DNA from: Nocardioides sp.
GTDB taxonomy: Bacteria > Actinomycetota > Actinomycetes > Propionibacteriales > Nocardioidaceae
NCBI GenBank assembly: GCA_025924815.1
Contig: JAICHQ010000013.1
Span: 1-49,818 of the forward strand
Direction of reading: 5' to 3'
DNA: 49,818 nt
Positions 32,165 to 40,085 of this stretch are shown in pieces. Both the position numbers and the translations under genes were made by a program. Position 1 is the stretch's first letter. Each line of letters opens with the position of its first letter. Below the pieces are notes generated by a model. It was not told the origin of the DNA. It did not search any database and saw nothing but the letters and a program-made list of their open reading frames with translations.

Positions 32165-33201
32165 GTCCGCACCCGGGGGTCGAGCCAGCCGTAGATCAGG
32201 TTGGCGACGAGGTTGGCCAGGATCACGCCGGCACTGGCCACCAGGAAGAAGCCCTGCAGCACCCAGAAGTCGGGGGCCTGGAGGGCGTCGATGGACAGCA
32301 GTCCGAGACCGGGGATCGAGAAGACCGTCTCCACCGTGATCGCGCCCGAGACGACGAACCCGATGTTGAGGGCGATGATCGTCGTGGTCGGCAGCATCGC
32401 GTTGCGTACGGCGTGCCGGTTGCGCACCTGCACGTCGCGCAGCCCCTTGGCGCGGGCGGTCAGGAGGTAGTCCTCCCCGAGCTCGTCCAGGAGCGAGCTG
32501 CGCATGATCAGCGAGTAGTCGGCCAGATAGGCCAAGGTCAGCGTGGTCACCGGCAGGACGAGGTGCCAGGTGGTGTCGAGGATCCCGTGCAGGGAGCTCG
32601 GATTGACGTCCGGCGAGTGCAGTCCCCCGGTCGGGAAGATGCCCGGCACGAACCAGAAGCCGACCCCCAGCCCGGCGATCAGCATCAGGCCCAGCCACCA
32701 CTCGGGCATCGAGTACAGCGTCAGCGACAGGCTGGTCGAGATCTTGTCGAACCTGCCTCCGCGCTTCCAGGCGCCCCGTATCCCGAGGTAGACGCCGATG
32801 ACCGTGGCCAGGATGGTCGAGGTGCCGACCAGCAGGACCGTCGGCCACAGGCGCTCCCAGATCAGGTGCGAGACCGGCACCCGGTACTGGATCGAGATGC
32901 CGAGGTCGCCGTGGGCGGTGTTCTTCAGGAACGTCCAGAACTGCTCCGGCAGCGGCTGGTTCAGCCCGTAGGCCTTGTTGAACGCGGCCTTCTGGGCGTC
33001 GGTCGTCAGGCGCCCTCGACCGAGCGTGCGCGCCGGGTCGCCCGGCAGCACTCGGAAGAGGAAGAAGTTCACGACCAGCATGAACATCAGGCTCCCGATC
33101 GCGCCGAGGACCTTGAGTCCGAGGTAGGAGGCATAGCCACGGGTCCGGGTCTGGACGTCCTCGCTCTCGGACACCAGCCCCGGGTCGGCGACCAGGCTCA
33201 C
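32161..33201 (-). CDS. ABC transporter permease (DppB-like)
   Basis: Permease of 346 residues. After about 30 cytoplasmic residues comes TM1 (IGSLMFMLVVNFFLFRVLPGDPARTLGRG), with the DppB hallmark RVLPGDPA. A periplasmic region follows, then five helices and the EAA loop DYLLTARAKGLRDVQVRNRHAVRN near residue 240. The proline-rich family tail GLLSIDALQAPDFWVLQGF is present. It follows the binding-protein gene after 88 bases that hold a palindrome and a hairpin, and overlaps the DppC start by four bases. Confidence 0.93.
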   Translation of the reverse strand: MSLVADPGLVSESEDVQTRTRGYASYLGLKVLGAIGSLMFMLVVNFFLFRVLPGDPARTLGRGRLTTDAQKAAFNKAYGLNQPLPEQFWTFLKNTAHGDLGISIQYRVPVSHLIWERLWPTVLLVGTSTILATVIGVYLGIRGAWKRGGRFDKISTSLSLTLYSMPEWWLGLMLIAGLGVGFWFVPGIFPTGGLHSPDVNPSSLHGILDTTWHLVLPVTTLTLAYLADYSLIMRSSLLDELGEDYLLTARAKGLRDVQVRNRHAVRNAMLPTTTIIALNIGFVVSGAITVETVFSIPGLGLLSIDALQAPDFWVLQGFFLVASAGVILANLVANLIYGWLDPRVRT

Positions 33202-33218
33202 GAACCCTCCTGGCGCTG

Positions 33219-33274
33219 CGGTCCGGACCGGTGTTCCCCCAGCGGCCGAGGGACGAGGCGTCTCGCGACGCTCG
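33219..33274. promoter_or_regulatory. Palindrome and stem-loop between binding-protein and permease genes
   Basis: CGGTCCGGACCG (33219-33230) is a perfect 12-bp palindrome; CGAGGCGTC/GACGCTCG (33254-33274) forms a hairpin with one bulge. Such structures after the binding-protein gene often stabilise its mRNA or partly end transcription, giving more binding protein than membrane parts. That role is inferred from position. Confidence 0.4.
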
Positions 33275-33289
33275 CCCGACGACGTGAGG

Positions 33290-35239
33290 TCATTCGCGGT
33301 CCCCGACCGTCGTCCGGCGGCGCATCATCGTGATGCCACCGGCGACGAGCAGCAGGACCACCACGACTCCGGCCCCGATCAGGAACGGCCCGGTCGAGGA
33401 GGAGCTGTCGCTCGACGAGGTCGCCTTGACGGCTCCGGAGAGCTCGCCACCGGCGGTCGCGGAGTCGCAGTTGCTCGCCTCCGAGACCGGCTTCATGTGG
33501 ATGTAGTTGTAGACGCCGTACTGCTCGAGCCAGACGCCGCCGGGGTTGGGCTGCGGCACGAGGCAGGCGAACCGGTCGCTGCGCACGGCCTCGCCGATCG
33601 AGGAGTACGCCGTCACAAGGTACGGCGAGTCGCGGTACAGGATCTCCTGCATCTGCTTGATCTCGGCCTCACGCTGCGTCTGGTCGGTCGACACGTGCTG
33701 CTTGTTGTAGAGCTTGTCGTACGCCTTGTTGCAGTACCACGAGTCCGACGAGCCGTTGCGCTGCCCGCAGGTCATGTAGCTGAGCATCGAGTCCGGATCC
33801 GGCTCGACGTACCAGCCCCACTGGAAGGCGTCGAAGTTGCCCTTGTAGATGACGCCGGTCAGCTGGCTGGAGCTGTACGTCGAGACGTCCGACTTGATCC
33901 CGAGGTCGCTGAGCCACTGCTTGAAGTAGTCCATGGTGTGCAGCGACGTCGGCGAGTCGGAGCGGGCGGCGAGCCGCAGGGTGCCGATCGGCGAGCCGTC
34001 GGGCAGTGTCCGCAGCCCGTCGGAGCCCTTCTTGTACCCGGCCTCGTCGAGCAGCTGCCCGGCCTTGGCGAGGTCGAAGGTGAACTTCTGGTCGGCCGGC
34101 GGCTCCCAGTGATAGGCCTTGTAGTTCGGCGGGACGATCGTCGTGCCCGGCAGGCCGCCGCCCTGGTAGACCTTCTTGATCAGCGTCGGCAGGTCGAGCG
34201 CGTACCCGAGGGCGTGCCGGAACTTCGGGTCGAGCACGGCGGGGTTCGGGTTGCCGATCGGCTTGCCGGTCTTGACGTCGATCGAGCCTGCGTTGAAGGC
34301 GATCTCGTCGAAGCCCGGGGAGTTGCCGTTGTGCGCGGTGATGCTGGGCTGTCCCTGGAGGCTCTTCACTTCGAGCGCGGTGATGCCCTCGACGAAGTCG
34401 ATCTCGCCCTTGATCAGTGCCTGCACCGCGGCGTCGTCGTTCTTGTAGAACTGGAAGATGACCTCGTCGAGGTGCGGCGCTCCGCCCCAGTAGTCGGGGT
34501 TCGCCTCGAACTTGAACGTCGAGCCGTCGGCGGTGCCCTGCACCAGCCGGAACGGTCCGGAGCCGACCACCGGCTTGCCGCCGCTCGGCTCGGCGGCGTA
34601 GCTCTTGATGTCCTTCTCGCTCACGTTCTTCCAGATGTGCTCGGGCACGATCGGGATCGGCAGCAGCGGCAGCGTCGCGATCGGCTTCTTCAGCTTCATC
34701 ACCACGGTGGTGTCGTCGGGCGCGGTGACGCTGGTGACGCCGGTCAGGTACGACAGCCAGTTCGACTGCTCGACGGTCCCGTGCAGCACGCGGTTGTAGG
34801 TGTAGGCGACGTCCTTGGCGGTCAGCGGGACGCCGTCGGAGAACTTCACGCCGCTGCGGACCGTGAAGGTCCAGGTGCGCCCGTCGGCGGACGTCTTCCA
34901 CTTCGTGGCGAGGTCCGGCTCCGGCGACATGTCGGTCATCGAGTAGCCGACCAGGTAGTCGTAGGTCAGGCCCCACATCTCGTACGACGGCGCCTGGAAG
35001 CCCAGGAACGGGTTCAGCGAGTCGACGCCCTCGCCGAGGATCCCGACGTGGAAGACCACCTTGTCCTTGGCCTGGGCCGTCGAGCCGAGCGCCATCGCCG
35101 GCAGGAGCGAGCCGAGCACGAGCCCGAGTGCCACGAGGAACGCTCCGGCGGTACGGTGACCGCCGTGCCGACCTCGCCGACCGACGGTCCCTCGCAGGCT
35201 CCAGCGCCGCCGATGGCCGCGCGTGTGCCGTTCGCCCAC
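33290..35239 (-). CDS. ABC transporter substrate-binding protein, SBP_bac_5 family, C-terminally anchored
   Basis: Cluster C binding protein of about 650 residues. SBP_bac_5 motifs are clear (YDYLVGYSMTDMSPEPDLAT, WTFTVRSGVKFSDGVPLTAKD, VVGSGPFRLV, FRHALGYALD). The start is uncertain: the GTG at 35239 gives an Arg-rich leader before the hydrophobic signal (AFLVALGLVLGSLLPAMALG, then AQA), whereas a GTG at 35134 with GGAG upstream would remove all positive charge. There is no lipobox. Instead a Ser-rich linker and one TM helix (FLIGAGVVVVLLLVAGG) with a basic tail anchor the C-terminus, which is unusual for binding proteins. First gene of the importer-Rieske-oxidase operon; ligand unknown. Confidence 0.9.
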   Translation of the reverse strand: MGERHTRGHRRRWSLRGTVGRRGRHGGHRTAGAFLVALGLVLGSLLPAMALGSTAQAKDKVVFHVGILGEGVDSLNPFLGFQAPSYEMWGLTYDYLVGYSMTDMSPEPDLATKWKTSADGRTWTFTVRSGVKFSDGVPLTAKDVAYTYNRVLHGTVEQSNWLSYLTGVTSVTAPDDTTVVMKLKKPIATLPLLPIPIVPEHIWKNVSEKDIKSYAAEPSGGKPVVGSGPFRLVQGTADGSTFKFEANPDYWGGAPHLDEVIFQFYKNDDAAVQALIKGEIDFVEGITALEVKSLQGQPSITAHNGNSPGFDEIAFNAGSIDVKTGKPIGNPNPAVLDPKFRHALGYALDLPTLIKKVYQGGGLPGTTIVPPNYKAYHWEPPADQKFTFDLAKAGQLLDEAGYKKGSDGLRTLPDGSPIGTLRLAARSDSPTSLHTMDYFKQWLSDLGIKSDVSTYSSSQLTGVIYKGNFDAFQWGWYVEPDPDSMLSYMTCGQRNGSSDSWYCNKAYDKLYNKQHVSTDQTQREAEIKQMQEILYRDSPYLVTAYSSIGEAVRSDRFACLVPQPNPGGVWLEQYGVYNYIHMKPVSEASNCDSATAGGELSGAVKATSSSDSSSSTGPFLIGAGVVVVLLLVAGGITMMRRRTTVGDRE

Positions 35240-37282
35240 TCCGAGCACGGGGTGCAGCGACCCGACCCCTACCACTGGCTCGGCGGCGACGATCCTGCTG
35301 TCCTCGACCACCTCATGGCCGAGCGTGCCTTCTACGACGCGTCCGTTGTCCATCTGGACTCCCTGAAATCCGCTCTCACGGCGGAGATGTTGTCCCGGCT
35401 ACCGACCGACGACGAGTCCGCCCCCTGGTCCCGCAGACGATTCACCTACTGGACCAGGCACCCCGCGAACAGCGACTACGCCGAACTCTGGCGACTGAAT
35501 CACGATTCAGACGCGGGGTCAACGACCGATTCCGAATCGTTCTCGTTGTTTTTCGACATCAACGCCGAGGATCGCGGCACCGGCTACCTCGACCTCGGGG
35601 TGACTTCTGTGAGTCCCGACGAGAACCTGCTCGCCTACAGCATCGACACCGACGGCGACGAGGTCTTCGAGCTGCGCTTCCGGGATCTCCGGACGGGCAC
35701 CGACCTGGCGGACACGGTGCCCCGCAGCTACTACGGGTGCGCCTGGAGCGCGGACTCGCAACACTTCTTCTACACCGTGCACGACGAGCTCTACCGGCCG
35801 TGCGAGGTGCGACGCCACCACCTCGGGACCGACAAGGCGGACGACGTCGTGGTCGTCGCCGACCCGGACCCGCGCTTCGACCTCGACGTCCGCGGCGCGC
35901 GCAGCGGTGACCTGGTCGTCATCTCGAGCACCAGCCGGTCGACCGCCGAGGCCTGGGTCGTCGACGCGCACGCTCCGGTCTCCCCCGCCCGCTCGGTCGG
36001 CGGACGCCGGCACGGGGTCCTCTACGACGTCGAGCACGCCGGCGGCGACACCTTGCTGATCGTCACCAACGACGACGCCGTGGAGTTCCGGCTGATGGGC
36101 GCACCGGTCCCCGGCGACCACGGCCAGGACCACACGACCTGGTCGCAGGTGCGGGCCGAGGACCCGGCCGAGCGACTGCTGCGCGTGGATGCCTTCGCCG
36201 ACGCCGTCGTGCTCGCCTCACGGGCCGACGGTCGTCACCAGCTGCGGATCCTGGCCCCGGACGACCTCGCCGGCCCCGGGATCGTGGTGCGCAGCCGCGA
36301 GGAGGCCGGGTTCCTCGACCTCGCACGCAACGAGCTGTTCGACGCGACCTCGGTCACCGTGTGCGACGAGACGTACCTCCGTCCGCCGGTGTGGTCCTCG
36401 GTCGACCTCCGCACCGGCGACGCGACCGAGGTGCACCGGGGAGAGGCACCCGGCTTCGACCCGGACGCGTACGTCGTCGAGCGACGCACCTTTCCGGGCC
36501 TCGACGGGACCCCGGTCCCCGCCGTCCTGCTGCGGCACCGCGGCACCCCGCTCGACGGCTCTGCACCGGCCCTGGTCTACGCCTACGGGGCCTACGAGGC
36601 CGTCGACGAGCCGGAGTGGGATCCGGCCCTGCCCAGCGTCCTCGACCGCGGCGTCGTCTGGGTGCACGCCATGATCCGCGGCGGCGGTGAGGGCGGCCGG
36701 CGGTGGTGGCTCGACGGCAGCATGGCGACCAAGCAGCACACCTTCGACGACCTGGCCGCCGTGGCGGACGCGCTCGAGCGCGAGGGGCTGGTCGACGGAT
36801 CGCGGATCGCCACGCGCGGGCTGAGCGCCGGCGGCCTCCTGCAGGGCGCGGTCTTCAGCCAGCGCCCCGACCGGTGGCGGGCGGTGGTCGCCGAGGTGCC
36901 GTTCGTCGACGTGGTGACCACGATGTTCGATGCGTCGATCCCGCTGACGGTCAACGAGTGGGAGGAGTGGGGCGACCCGCGCATCCCCCAGCAGTTCGAG
37001 TGGCTGCGCTCCTACTCGCCGTACGACAACCTGCCCGCGGCCGGCGCGCGCCCCGACCTGCTCGTGACCGGCGCCGTGCACGACCCACGGGTGATGGTGC
37101 GCGAACCGGCGAAGTGGGTGGCGGCCCTGCGCGACTCGGATCCTGTGTGGTCGCCACGGCTGCTGTTCCGGGTCGAGACCGAGGCCGGCGCGCATGTCGG
37201 TCCCTCGGGTCGCATCGGCCACCTGACGTACGAGGCCGAGATCTACGCCTGGATCCTCGACCGGCTGGGACTGGAGTCATGA
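35213..37282 (+). CDS. ptrB: S9 family peptidase, oligopeptidase B type
   Basis: Prolyl-oligopeptidase family serine peptidase, 689 residues from the ATG at 35213, close to the 686 of E. coli OpdB. GTG codons at 35156 and 35165 would add up to 19 residues. An N-terminal propeller is followed by the catalytic domain with VYAYGAYEAVDEP, AMIRGGGEGGRRWWLDG (typical of OpB), nucleophile Ser in GLSAGGLLQGAV, Asp in HDPRVMVREPAKW and His in AGAHVGPSG. It cleaves short peptides after basic residues, in the cytoplasm. The start lies head-to-head with the binding-protein gene, and the 5' ends overlap or nearly touch. Two small palindromes sit at 35495-35539. It overlaps the M20 gene by four bases. Confidence 0.93.
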   Translation: MAARVPFAHSEHGVQRPDPYHWLGGDDPAVLDHLMAERAFYDASVVHLDSLKSALTAEMLSRLPTDDESAPWSRRRFTYWTRHPANSDYAELWRLNHDSDAGSTTDSESFSLFFDINAEDRGTGYLDLGVTSVSPDENLLAYSIDTDGDEVFELRFRDLRTGTDLADTVPRSYYGCAWSADSQHFFYTVHDELYRPCEVRRHHLGTDKADDVVVVADPDPRFDLDVRGARSGDLVVISSTSRSTAEAWVVDAHAPVSPARSVGGRRHGVLYDVEHAGGDTLLIVTNDDAVEFRLMGAPVPGDHGQDHTTWSQVRAEDPAERLLRVDAFADAVVLASRADGRHQLRILAPDDLAGPGIVVRSREEAGFLDLARNELFDATSVTVCDETYLRPPVWSSVDLRTGDATEVHRGEAPGFDPDAYVVERRTFPGLDGTPVPAVLLRHRGTPLDGSAPALVYAYGAYEAVDEPEWDPALPSVLDRGVVWVHAMIRGGGEGGRRWWLDGSMATKQHTFDDLAAVADALEREGLVDGSRIATRGLSAGGLLQGAVFSQRPDRWRAVVAEVPFVDVVTTMFDASIPLTVNEWEEWGDPRIPQQFEWLRSYSPYDNLPAAGARPDLLVTGAVHDPRVMVREPAKWVAALRDSDPVWSPRLLFRVETEAGAHVGPSGRIGHLTYEAEIYAWILDRLGLES
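35495..35539. repeat. Two adjacent palindromes in an AT-richer patch of the S9 gene
   Basis: CTGAATC-AC-GATTCAG (35495-35510) and CGATTC-C-GAATCG (35527-35539) are perfect inverted repeats, within a locally AT-richer stretch encoding the Asp/Ser-rich NHDSDAGSTTDSESF. This is a variable loop of the propeller domain. Confidence 0.45.
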
Positions 37283-38622
37283 GCGACGAGTCCGTCCACG
37301 ACGAGGTGATCCGGGTCGCCCGCGACCTCATCCGACTCGACACCACCAACGCCCGCGAGCCGGGACTCGGCAACGAGACGCGCTGCGCCGAGTACCTCGT
37401 CGACTACCTGACCGGCTTCGGCATCGAGGCCGAGGTCGTCGCCCGCACCCCGCACCGGGGGAACGTCGTGGCGCGGATCCCGGGCGTCTCGACCGGCTCG
37501 GCCGGTCAGGGAGCGGAGTCCCTGGCGTTCGTCGGCCACACCGACGTCGTGCCGTGCGACCCGCGGGACTGGACCCATCCGCCGTTCGAGGGTGTGGTCG
37601 ACGACGACGGCTGGCTGTGGGGCCGCGGTGCCGTCGACATGAAGAACGAGGTGGCGGCCCGGGCGGTGGCGATGGCCGAGCTGGCACGCAACGGCTTCCG
37701 GCCACGCGGCGACCTGTGGTTCGTCGCGGTCGCCGACGAGGAGGACGGGTTCGAGGACGTCGGCATGCGGTGGCTGCTCGAAGAGCGCACCGACATCCGG
37801 CCCACGCACAGCGTGAACGAGGGCGGCGGTGAGCGGCTCACGCTGACCGACGGCCGGCAGATGATCTGCTACTCGGTCGGCGAGAAGGGCACCCTGCCGG
37901 TGCAGGTCGTCGCGGTGGGCGAGGCCGGCCACGCCTCGGTGCCGACGTTGGGGCGGAACGCCGTACCACTGCTCGCTCGGCTCATCCCCCGGCTCGGGAA
38001 CGGGCTGCCCGAGCCGTCGGCCGCCCCGGAGGCGATGGCGATGCTGAAGGCCCTGCTCGGCCGCGACGAGGCGGACCTGGCCCGGGCCCTGGCGGAGGCG
38101 GAGGCGCTGTACGAGGGTCTCGGCGAGACGATCCGGGCCCTGATGGGCTCGACGTTCGCCCCGACGATGCTGTGGGGCTCCAACAAGCGCAACGTGATGC
38201 CGGCCCGGGCGACCGTCGAGGTCGACTGCCGCGTCAACCCGGGCACGACGCCGACCGACGTCGAGGCCCGCGTCCGGTCGCTGCTGGGATCCGACCTGCC
38301 CTACGAGCTGGAGTGGCCGGAGCCGATGGTGCCGGCCACGTCCTCCCCTGTCGACGGGGTGGTGCCGACCGCGATCGCGGCGTTCCTGGAGGCCGAGGGG
38401 GACCCGGGCGTGATGCTGCCGACCCTGTGCACCGGCTTCACCGACAGCAACTACCTGCGCGCCGCCGGCGGCACGCACGCCTACGGCTTCAGCCCGTTCC
38501 GGACCACCCCGAACGACGTGCTCGAGGCCGGCTACCACAACGCGAACGAGCGGGTCCACGTCGACGACCTCCTGCTGTCGATGCGCTTCCACGTGGATCT
38601 CGCCCGACGGGTCCTGGGGTGA
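37279..38622 (+). CDS. M20/M25/M40 family metallopeptidase
   Basis: Di-zinc hydrolase of 447 residues (ArgE/DapE/CPG2 family). Zinc ligands and catalytic residues: His/Asp in FVGHTDVVP, Asp in GRGAVDMKNEVA, Glu pair in VADEEDGFED, Glu in SVNEGGG, and the final His in NERVHVDD. The dimerisation domain lies at about 195-320. The ATG at 37279 overlaps the oligopeptidase stop (ATGA). Such enzymes cleave C-terminal amino acids or N-acyl groups; after oligopeptidase B it would finish peptide breakdown. A REP-like GTCTCGACCGGCTCG at 37486-37500 encodes VSTGS. Exact substrate unknown. Confidence 0.93.
   Translation: MSDESVHDEVIRVARDLIRLDTTNAREPGLGNETRCAEYLVDYLTGFGIEAEVVARTPHRGNVVARIPGVSTGSAGQGAESLAFVGHTDVVPCDPRDWTHPPFEGVVDDDGWLWGRGAVDMKNEVAARAVAMAELARNGFRPRGDLWFVAVADEEDGFEDVGMRWLLEERTDIRPTHSVNEGGGERLTLTDGRQMICYSVGEKGTLPVQVVAVGEAGHASVPTLGRNAVPLLARLIPRLGNGLPEPSAAPEAMAMLKALLGRDEADLARALAEAEALYEGLGETIRALMGSTFAPTMLWGSNKRNVMPARATVEVDCRVNPGTTPTDVEARVRSLLGSDLPYELEWPEPMVPATSSPVDGVVPTAIAAFLEAEGDPGVMLPTLCTGFTDSNYLRAAGGTHAYGFSPFRTTPNDVLEAGYHNANERVHVDDLLLSMRFHVDLARRVLG
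37486..37500. repeat. REP-like unit inside the M20 peptidase gene
   Basis: GTCTCGACCGGCTCG matches the other units at 21971 and 28066 with one change in the shared core. It encodes a Gly/Ser-rich surface loop (VSTGSAGQG). Confidence 0.4.
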
Positions 38623-39140
38623 GCTCTCGGGCGCCGTTCCCGGAGCCCGCCCGGACCGATGACCTCCGGGGACTGTTGCTGGACTATCTCGACTTCTATC
38701 GGGGTGTCGTCGCGGGCAAGCTCGCCGGTCTCGGCGACGAGCAGCTGAGGGGCTCGGTCGTGCCCTCCGGATGGACGCCGTCGGGGCTGGTGCACCACCT
38801 GGTCAACGTCGAGCGCCGATGGCTGGAGTGGGGTTTCCTCGGCGAGCAGATCGACCGGCCGTGGCGCGACCGGGCGGAGGACGACGGCTGGGTCACCCTC
38901 GAGCTCCCGACGGCCGAGCTGGAGGCGATGCTCGACGCGGCGGCTGCGCGCACCCGCCGGATCGTGGAGGCTCACCAGCTGACGGAGGTCTCGCGGCCGA
39001 CCGGACGCTTCCGGGAGGAGGCGACGGCTCCGCAGCTGCAGTGGATCCTGCTGCACCTCGTGCAGGAGTACGCCCGTCATGCGGGTCATCTCGACATCGC
39101 CTGCGAGCTCCTCGACGGCAGGACCGGCGAAGAGGGCTGA
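38619..39140 (+). CDS. DinB-like / DUF664 family protein
   Basis: Four-helix-bundle protein of 173 residues in the DinB superfamily. The metal-binding His triad is visible: His in GLVHHLVNVERRWLEW and two in EYARHAGHLDIACELLDG. DUF664 members in actinobacteria are often thiol-linked (mycothiol- or bacillithiol-dependent) transferases, but no specific activity can be assigned. The GTG at 38619 overlaps the M20 stop (GTGA), making it the third coupled gene of this operon. It ends one base before the convergent SGNH gene. Confidence 0.86.
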   Translation: MSSRAPFPEPARTDDLRGLLLDYLDFYRGVVAGKLAGLGDEQLRGSVVPSGWTPSGLVHHLVNVERRWLEWGFLGEQIDRPWRDRAEDDGWVTLELPTAELEAMLDAAAARTRRIVEAHQLTEVSRPTGRFREEATAPQLQWILLHLVQEYARHAGHLDIACELLDGRTGEEG

Positions 39141-39141
39141 G

Positions 39142-39999
39142 TCAGCCCAAGTGCAGGACCCGCATCGTCCGCCTCGCCAGGTGCCTCTCCCCCAGGGCGT
39201 TGGGGTGCACGACGACCGGGTTGGTGCCCTGGAGCACCGGCTCGATCCAGCGGACACCGGGCGGCCGGCAGGCGTCGTGACCCTCGGAGACGCGGCTGAA
39301 GTCGACGTACCGCGAGCCGGTGTCGGCGGCCGCACGCCGTACGGCGTTGTTGAGGGTGGACTCCACGCCGCGCAGGTAGGGGACGTCGCCCTCGGCGATC
39401 GGCATCCTGTCGAAGCAGCCGATCGTTCTCGGGAGGATCCACGGGTAGCCGAGGATCGCGACCCGCGCCCTCGGCGCACGCCGGTGCACGGCCCTCAGGG
39501 CCTTGACCAGCGCCGGGTAGGTCGAGTGCCGGATGGCGTGGCGGAACTGGTTGCCGTAGGTGTCCTGGCACGGGCTCCCCTGCCCGAGCGTCGACAGCCC
39601 GGCGGCGCCGCACTTCACGATGGCACCGATGAACGTGTTGTTGTCGTTGCCGCCGATCGTCATCGTCACCAGCCGGGTGCCCGCGCGGAGGGCGTCGAGC
39701 TGCGGGGCGACGCCGGGGTACTGGCTCTGCTGGAAGTCCTTGGTCTCCGCTCCACCGCAGGTGACATCGGTCAGACGCGCTCCCGTCTTCGCCGCGATCA
39801 CGTGGGGGTAGTTCGCTGTCGACCGCGCGCACAGCGGACTGCTCGGGTCGGGCGGCAGCAGGCCGCTCGCCGCACTGTAGGAGTCGCCCAGCGCGACGTA
39901 CCGCAGTGGGCGCTTCGCCGCGTCGGACGGGCCGGTGCCGGCCATGACGGTCGTCAGCGCGACGGTGGCGACGGCGAGAACGGCGAGGGTGCGGCGCAT
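39142..39999 (-). CDS. Secreted SGNH/GDSL hydrolase
   Basis: Exported esterase-fold protein of 285 residues. A Sec signal peptide (RRTLAVLAVATVALTTVMAG, cleavage after SDAA likely) precedes the SGNH blocks: block I Ser in ALGDSYSAASG, block III Gly-x-Asn in IGGNDNNTF, and block V His in VVHPNALGERHLA. Four or more cysteines (PLCARS, VTCGG, VKCGA, SPCQD) could form disulfides, as in SGNH lipases from Streptomyces. Likely acts on acyl esters outside the cell; substrate unknown. Monocistronic, with a promoter presumably in 40000-40085. Confidence 0.92.
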   Translation of the reverse strand: MRRTLAVLAVATVALTTVMAGTGPSDAAKRPLRYVALGDSYSAASGLLPPDPSSPLCARSTANYPHVIAAKTGARLTDVTCGGAETKDFQQSQYPGVAPQLDALRAGTRLVTMTIGGNDNNTFIGAIVKCGAAGLSTLGQGSPCQDTYGNQFRHAIRHSTYPALVKALRAVHRRAPRARVAILGYPWILPRTIGCFDRMPIAEGDVPYLRGVESTLNNAVRRAAADTGSRYVDFSRVSEGHDACRPPGVRWIEPVLQGTNPVVVHPNALGERHLARRTMRVLHLG

Positions 40000-40085
40000 G
40001 GGAAGCCTTCCGGTCGGGGCCGTGACGCGGTCCCAACGAGCGCGTGGTCCAGGAGGTCACGCAGACCTGACCGACAGATCCAGGC

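Noticed and set aside
33284..35155. Very long plus-strand open frame in front of the S9 peptidase
   Set aside because: It is antisense to the well-supported binding-protein gene and has no protein-like pattern; the peptidase fold begins near 35213.
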